Below, piece by piece: positions 36,609 through 38,343 of a stretch of DNA of 38,343 nucleotides. A program made the position numbers and the translations under genes. Position 1 is the first letter of the stretch. Each line of letters begins with the position of its first letter. This DNA comes from an uncultured Lachnospiraceae bacterium (GTDB lineage: Bacteria; Bacillota; Clostridia; Lachnospirales; Lachnospiraceae). The notes below the pieces were generated by a model. That model was not told where the DNA came from. It saw only the letters and a program-made list of their open reading frames with translations, and searched no databases. Where the stretch lies: NCBI GenBank assembly GCA_946628415.1, contig CAMOWK010000019.1, positions 1-38,343 of the forward strand. The letters are read 5' to 3'.

Positions 36609-37034
36609 ATGAATTATAATTTTTATGGATGGGAAAATGCGAATGTAGCACCGATAAGCGATACGTATAAAGGAATAAAGAACCCACGGGATCTGTATGA
36701 CATTCTTTTAAATATATGGTGCAGATACACATGTGCTCCGAGACTTAGGGATGAATGGTCAAAAGACAATATCACTCTCGGACAATGTTCCGTTACTGCC
36801 TTTCTTGCACAGGATATTTTTGGCGGTGATGTATACGGAATTCTTAGACCGGGTGGAAATTACCACTGTTTTAATAACGTAAACGGAGTTATCTTTGACC
36901 TGACAAGCGAGCAGTTCGGAGACGAAAAACTCGACTACGATAACTGCTCGCTTCAAACACGTGAAATGCATTTTTCAAAAGAAGAAAAACTGCATCGTTA
37001 TGAATATCTTTCTGATGAACTGAGAAAACTGTAA
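36609..37034 (+). CDS. YunG-like protein
   Basis: The 141-residue protein resembles B. subtilis YunG in the segment LGQCSVTAFLAQDIFGGDVYG and in the later NYHCFN and VIFDLTSEQF. Cys60, His86 and Asp97 have the order seen in papain/transglutaminase-like enzymes, so a cysteine hydrolase fold is possible, but this is inference. No signal peptide is present. It is the only plus-strand gene and has its own promoter; GAGG lies about 9 bases before the ATG. Its stop is 3 bases from the luxS stop on the other strand, with no terminator between them. Confidence 0.75.
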   Translation: MNYNFYGWENANVAPISDTYKGIKNPRDLYDILLNIWCRYTCAPRLRDEWSKDNITLGQCSVTAFLAQDIFGGDVYGILRPGGNYHCFNNVNGVIFDLTSEQFGDEKLDYDNCSLQTREMHFSKEEKLHRYEYLSDELRKL

Positions 37035-37037
37035 TTC

Positions 37038-37562
37038 CTATGAATCAAAAAAACTGCGGCCGTCATCTGTCATAAGTCTTTCAGTCTTAGGGTACTCAAA
37101 AATCTTCGGGTTGGATTCATTTTCAGCAAGGTAATCTGCAAATCTTCTTGCATGCCACTTTGCCATCTCAAGATTATGCATGCGATAATTGCCGCAGTTC
37201 TCAGCTGTTGCGCCGGGAACTTCGTCATAACTTTCAACCGACCTGAATGCACCAAGAAGCAGATTATGAATTTCCTTCGGTGCACGGTTCCCCTTCATGA
37301 TAAGGTAAAAACCTGTAAGGCAGCCCATAGGTCCCCAGTAGATTATCTGATCCTTCCATTCATCGTCATTTCTGAGATAAGTGGCAATAATGTGCTCAAG
37401 CGAATGCATCGCAGCCACATCCACAGCCGGTTCAGTATTAGGCTTTGTAACTCTCACATCATATGTTGTGACCATTTGATCTTCAAGAACATCTACCCTG
37501 CTGGTGAAAATTCCCGGTATGATCTTAGTATGATCAACAGAAAAGCTTGGAATTAAATCCAT
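37038..37562 (-). CDS. luxS: S-ribosylhomocysteine lyase
   Basis: LuxS splits S-ribosylhomocysteine into homocysteine and DPD, the precursor of AI-2. The 174-residue protein has the zinc-binding HSLEH (53-57), the catalytic cysteine in MGCLTGFY (Cys81) and the third zinc ligand Cys123 in ENCGNYRMHNL. The start at MDLIPSF is chosen for AAGGAG 8 bases upstream; a longer in-frame reading covers that site. It follows the flavodoxin-fold oxidoreductase gene by 30 bases, so the two may share a transcript. Homocysteine from LuxS links to metY and methionine cycling elsewhere in the window. Confidence 0.96.
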   Translation of the reverse strand: MDLIPSFSVDHTKIIPGIFTSRVDVLEDQMVTTYDVRVTKPNTEPAVDVAAMHSLEHIIATYLRNDDEWKDQIIYWGPMGCLTGFYLIMKGNRAPKEIHNLLLGAFRSVESYDEVPGATAENCGNYRMHNLEMAKWHARRFADYLAENESNPKIFEYPKTERLMTDDGRSFFDS

Positions 37563-37592
37563 ATTTCTATCTCCTTTCAAATATAATAATTT

Positions 37593-38156
37593 CTATATGT
37601 ATTGTCTTATATTATTCTCAACTGACGAAAGTATCTCTTCCACATCAGCGTTAACGATATCAAGTCCTGCAGCGCTTATCAGTCTGACATCATGAATTCC
37701 GTAATATCCTTCTGCCAGAGCCTTTATATATCCGAATCCATATTCCTCCGGCACAAAATATCCACCGGCTGTAGTTACCACAAAGATTCTTTTGGCTTTG
37801 CAAAGCCCGACAGGTACTCCTTCTTCAGTATACCTGAAGGTAAGCCCGACTACATTTACCTGTTCGAGGTACTGCTTCAGTGCAGCAGGAAATGAGAGAT
37901 CCCAGAAAGGTGCCGCTATCACAATTTCTTCTGCTTCGGCAAACTGTTTTGCCCACTTAAACATAGGAGCATCAAACTCTCCTTTAGAAGAAAGTCTGTC
38001 CCTTTCATTAAGAAAATCCTCATCAACCACAGGGAATGTGACACTTGTGAGATTCACTTCTTCATATGGTTTACCAAGCTCATTCAGCAATTTATCTGCA
38101 AGTCTTTTTGTTCTCGATTTGCTCCTGACACATGCATTTATAAAAAGCAGTTCCAT
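37593..38156 (-). CDS. Flavodoxin-fold NAD(P)H oxidoreductase (azoreductase-like)
   Basis: The 187-residue protein has the flavodoxin-like fold of FMN-dependent NAD(P)H quinone/azo reductases: phosphate-binding loop CVRSKSRTKRLAD (9-21), the strand EEIVIAAPFWDLSFPAALKQYL (residues around 76-97) and the TTAGGY segment (near 129-134). Members reduce quinones, azo or nitro compounds with NAD(P)H, often in stress defence; the substrate here is unknown. AAGGAGG lies 4-5 bases before the ATG. It precedes luxS and has a good promoter upstream with a palindrome over the -35. Confidence 0.82.
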   Translation of the reverse strand: MELLFINACVRSKSRTKRLADKLLNELGKPYEEVNLTSVTFPVVDEDFLNERDRLSSKGEFDAPMFKWAKQFAEAEEIVIAAPFWDLSFPAALKQYLEQVNVVGLTFRYTEEGVPVGLCKAKRIFVVTTAGGYFVPEEYGFGYIKALAEGYYGIHDVRLISAAGLDIVNADVEEILSSVENNIRQYI

Positions 38157-38249
38157 AAGCCCTCCTTCTCATCTGTGCTTATGACTATACCTATGATTAA
38201 CATTATTATTTTCTCTTCTAATTGTCCTGTCAGTTATAAACCTTTTACT

Positions 38250-38278
38250 ATTATCTTTGTCACTACGACTATAGTCAA
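38250..38278 (-). promoter_or_regulatory. Promoter for the oxidoreductase-luxS unit
   Basis: The minus strand has TTGACT (38273-38278), a 17-base spacer and GATAAT (38250-38255). The perfect 10-base palindrome GACTATAGTC (38267-38276) overlaps the -35, as an operator would. The predicted leader is about 85 bases. No gene is seen between 38157 and the right edge. Confidence 0.6.
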
Positions 38279-38343
38279 GCATTATATATCAGTTTTGATA
38301 TCGTATCTGCTGTTCTTTGATCATCGGATACCGAATCAATGCT

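Overview
The window (about 38.3 kb, low-to-mid GC) looks like chromosomal DNA of an anaerobic, low-GC Gram-positive bacterium, most likely a Lachnospiraceae-type Clostridium relative (Butyrivibrio, Coprococcus or Eubacterium-like). The reasons are the protein flavours (AddAB rather than RecBCD, a DUF1653 protein, LuxS, clostridial CobU/CobW variants), strong AGGAGG ribosome binding sites, a Bacillus-type LexA (SOS) box and a Thr-rich lipoprotein. The genus call is inference. Nearly every gene lies on the minus strand; only a YunG-like gene near the right end is on the plus strand. No rRNA, tRNA, CRISPR array, insertion sequence or prophage was seen.

Layout from left to right. (1) 1-3160 is a small accessory and partly decayed patch: a C-terminal remnant of a macro-domain protein, an intact Era/dynamin-like GTPase with a hydrophobic C-terminal domain, a 45-residue membrane peptide, a histidine-phosphatase remnant fused out of frame to a DUF1653 gene, and a lipoprotein with a four-copy Thr-rich repeat. 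(2) 3212-14468 is a cobalamin cluster: cbiC, cobD, corA, cbiB, a CobW-like GTPase, cobC, a shortened CobU paralogue, cobS, cobU, cobT and cobQ. These cover the late steps (amidation, aminopropanol arm, nucleotide loop) plus one corrin-ring step. A zinc-ribbon gene with its own promoter, operator-like repeat and terminator sits inside the cluster and splits it. (3) 14521-17599 holds thyA, murI and metY, transcribed toward cobQ-cobT from a strong promoter ahead of metY. (4) 17633-30235 is a DNA repair block: addA, addB, uvrA and uvrB. The uvrA promoter contains a LexA box, and addB-addA follow closely, so recombination and excision repair may share SOS control. (5) 30244-35190 holds a cytosolic GH13 amylase directly ahead of uvrB, a GGDEF/EAL c-di-GMP phosphodiesterase and a LysR regulator. 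(6) 35385-38156 holds adenosine deaminase, the plus-strand YunG-like gene, luxS and a flavodoxin-fold oxidoreductase.

The coherent biology is B12 completion from imported or partly built precursors, methionine/one-carbon supply beside it (metY, thyA, luxS), and an SOS-linked repair module. I do not see a clearly new multi-gene system. The most unusual items are the two-paralogue CobU arrangement, the CobW-like protein lacking its metal motif, the 10-residue repeat expansion inside CobQ, the self-contained zinc-ribbon unit in the cob cluster, and the LexA-box uvrA-addB-addA arrangement.
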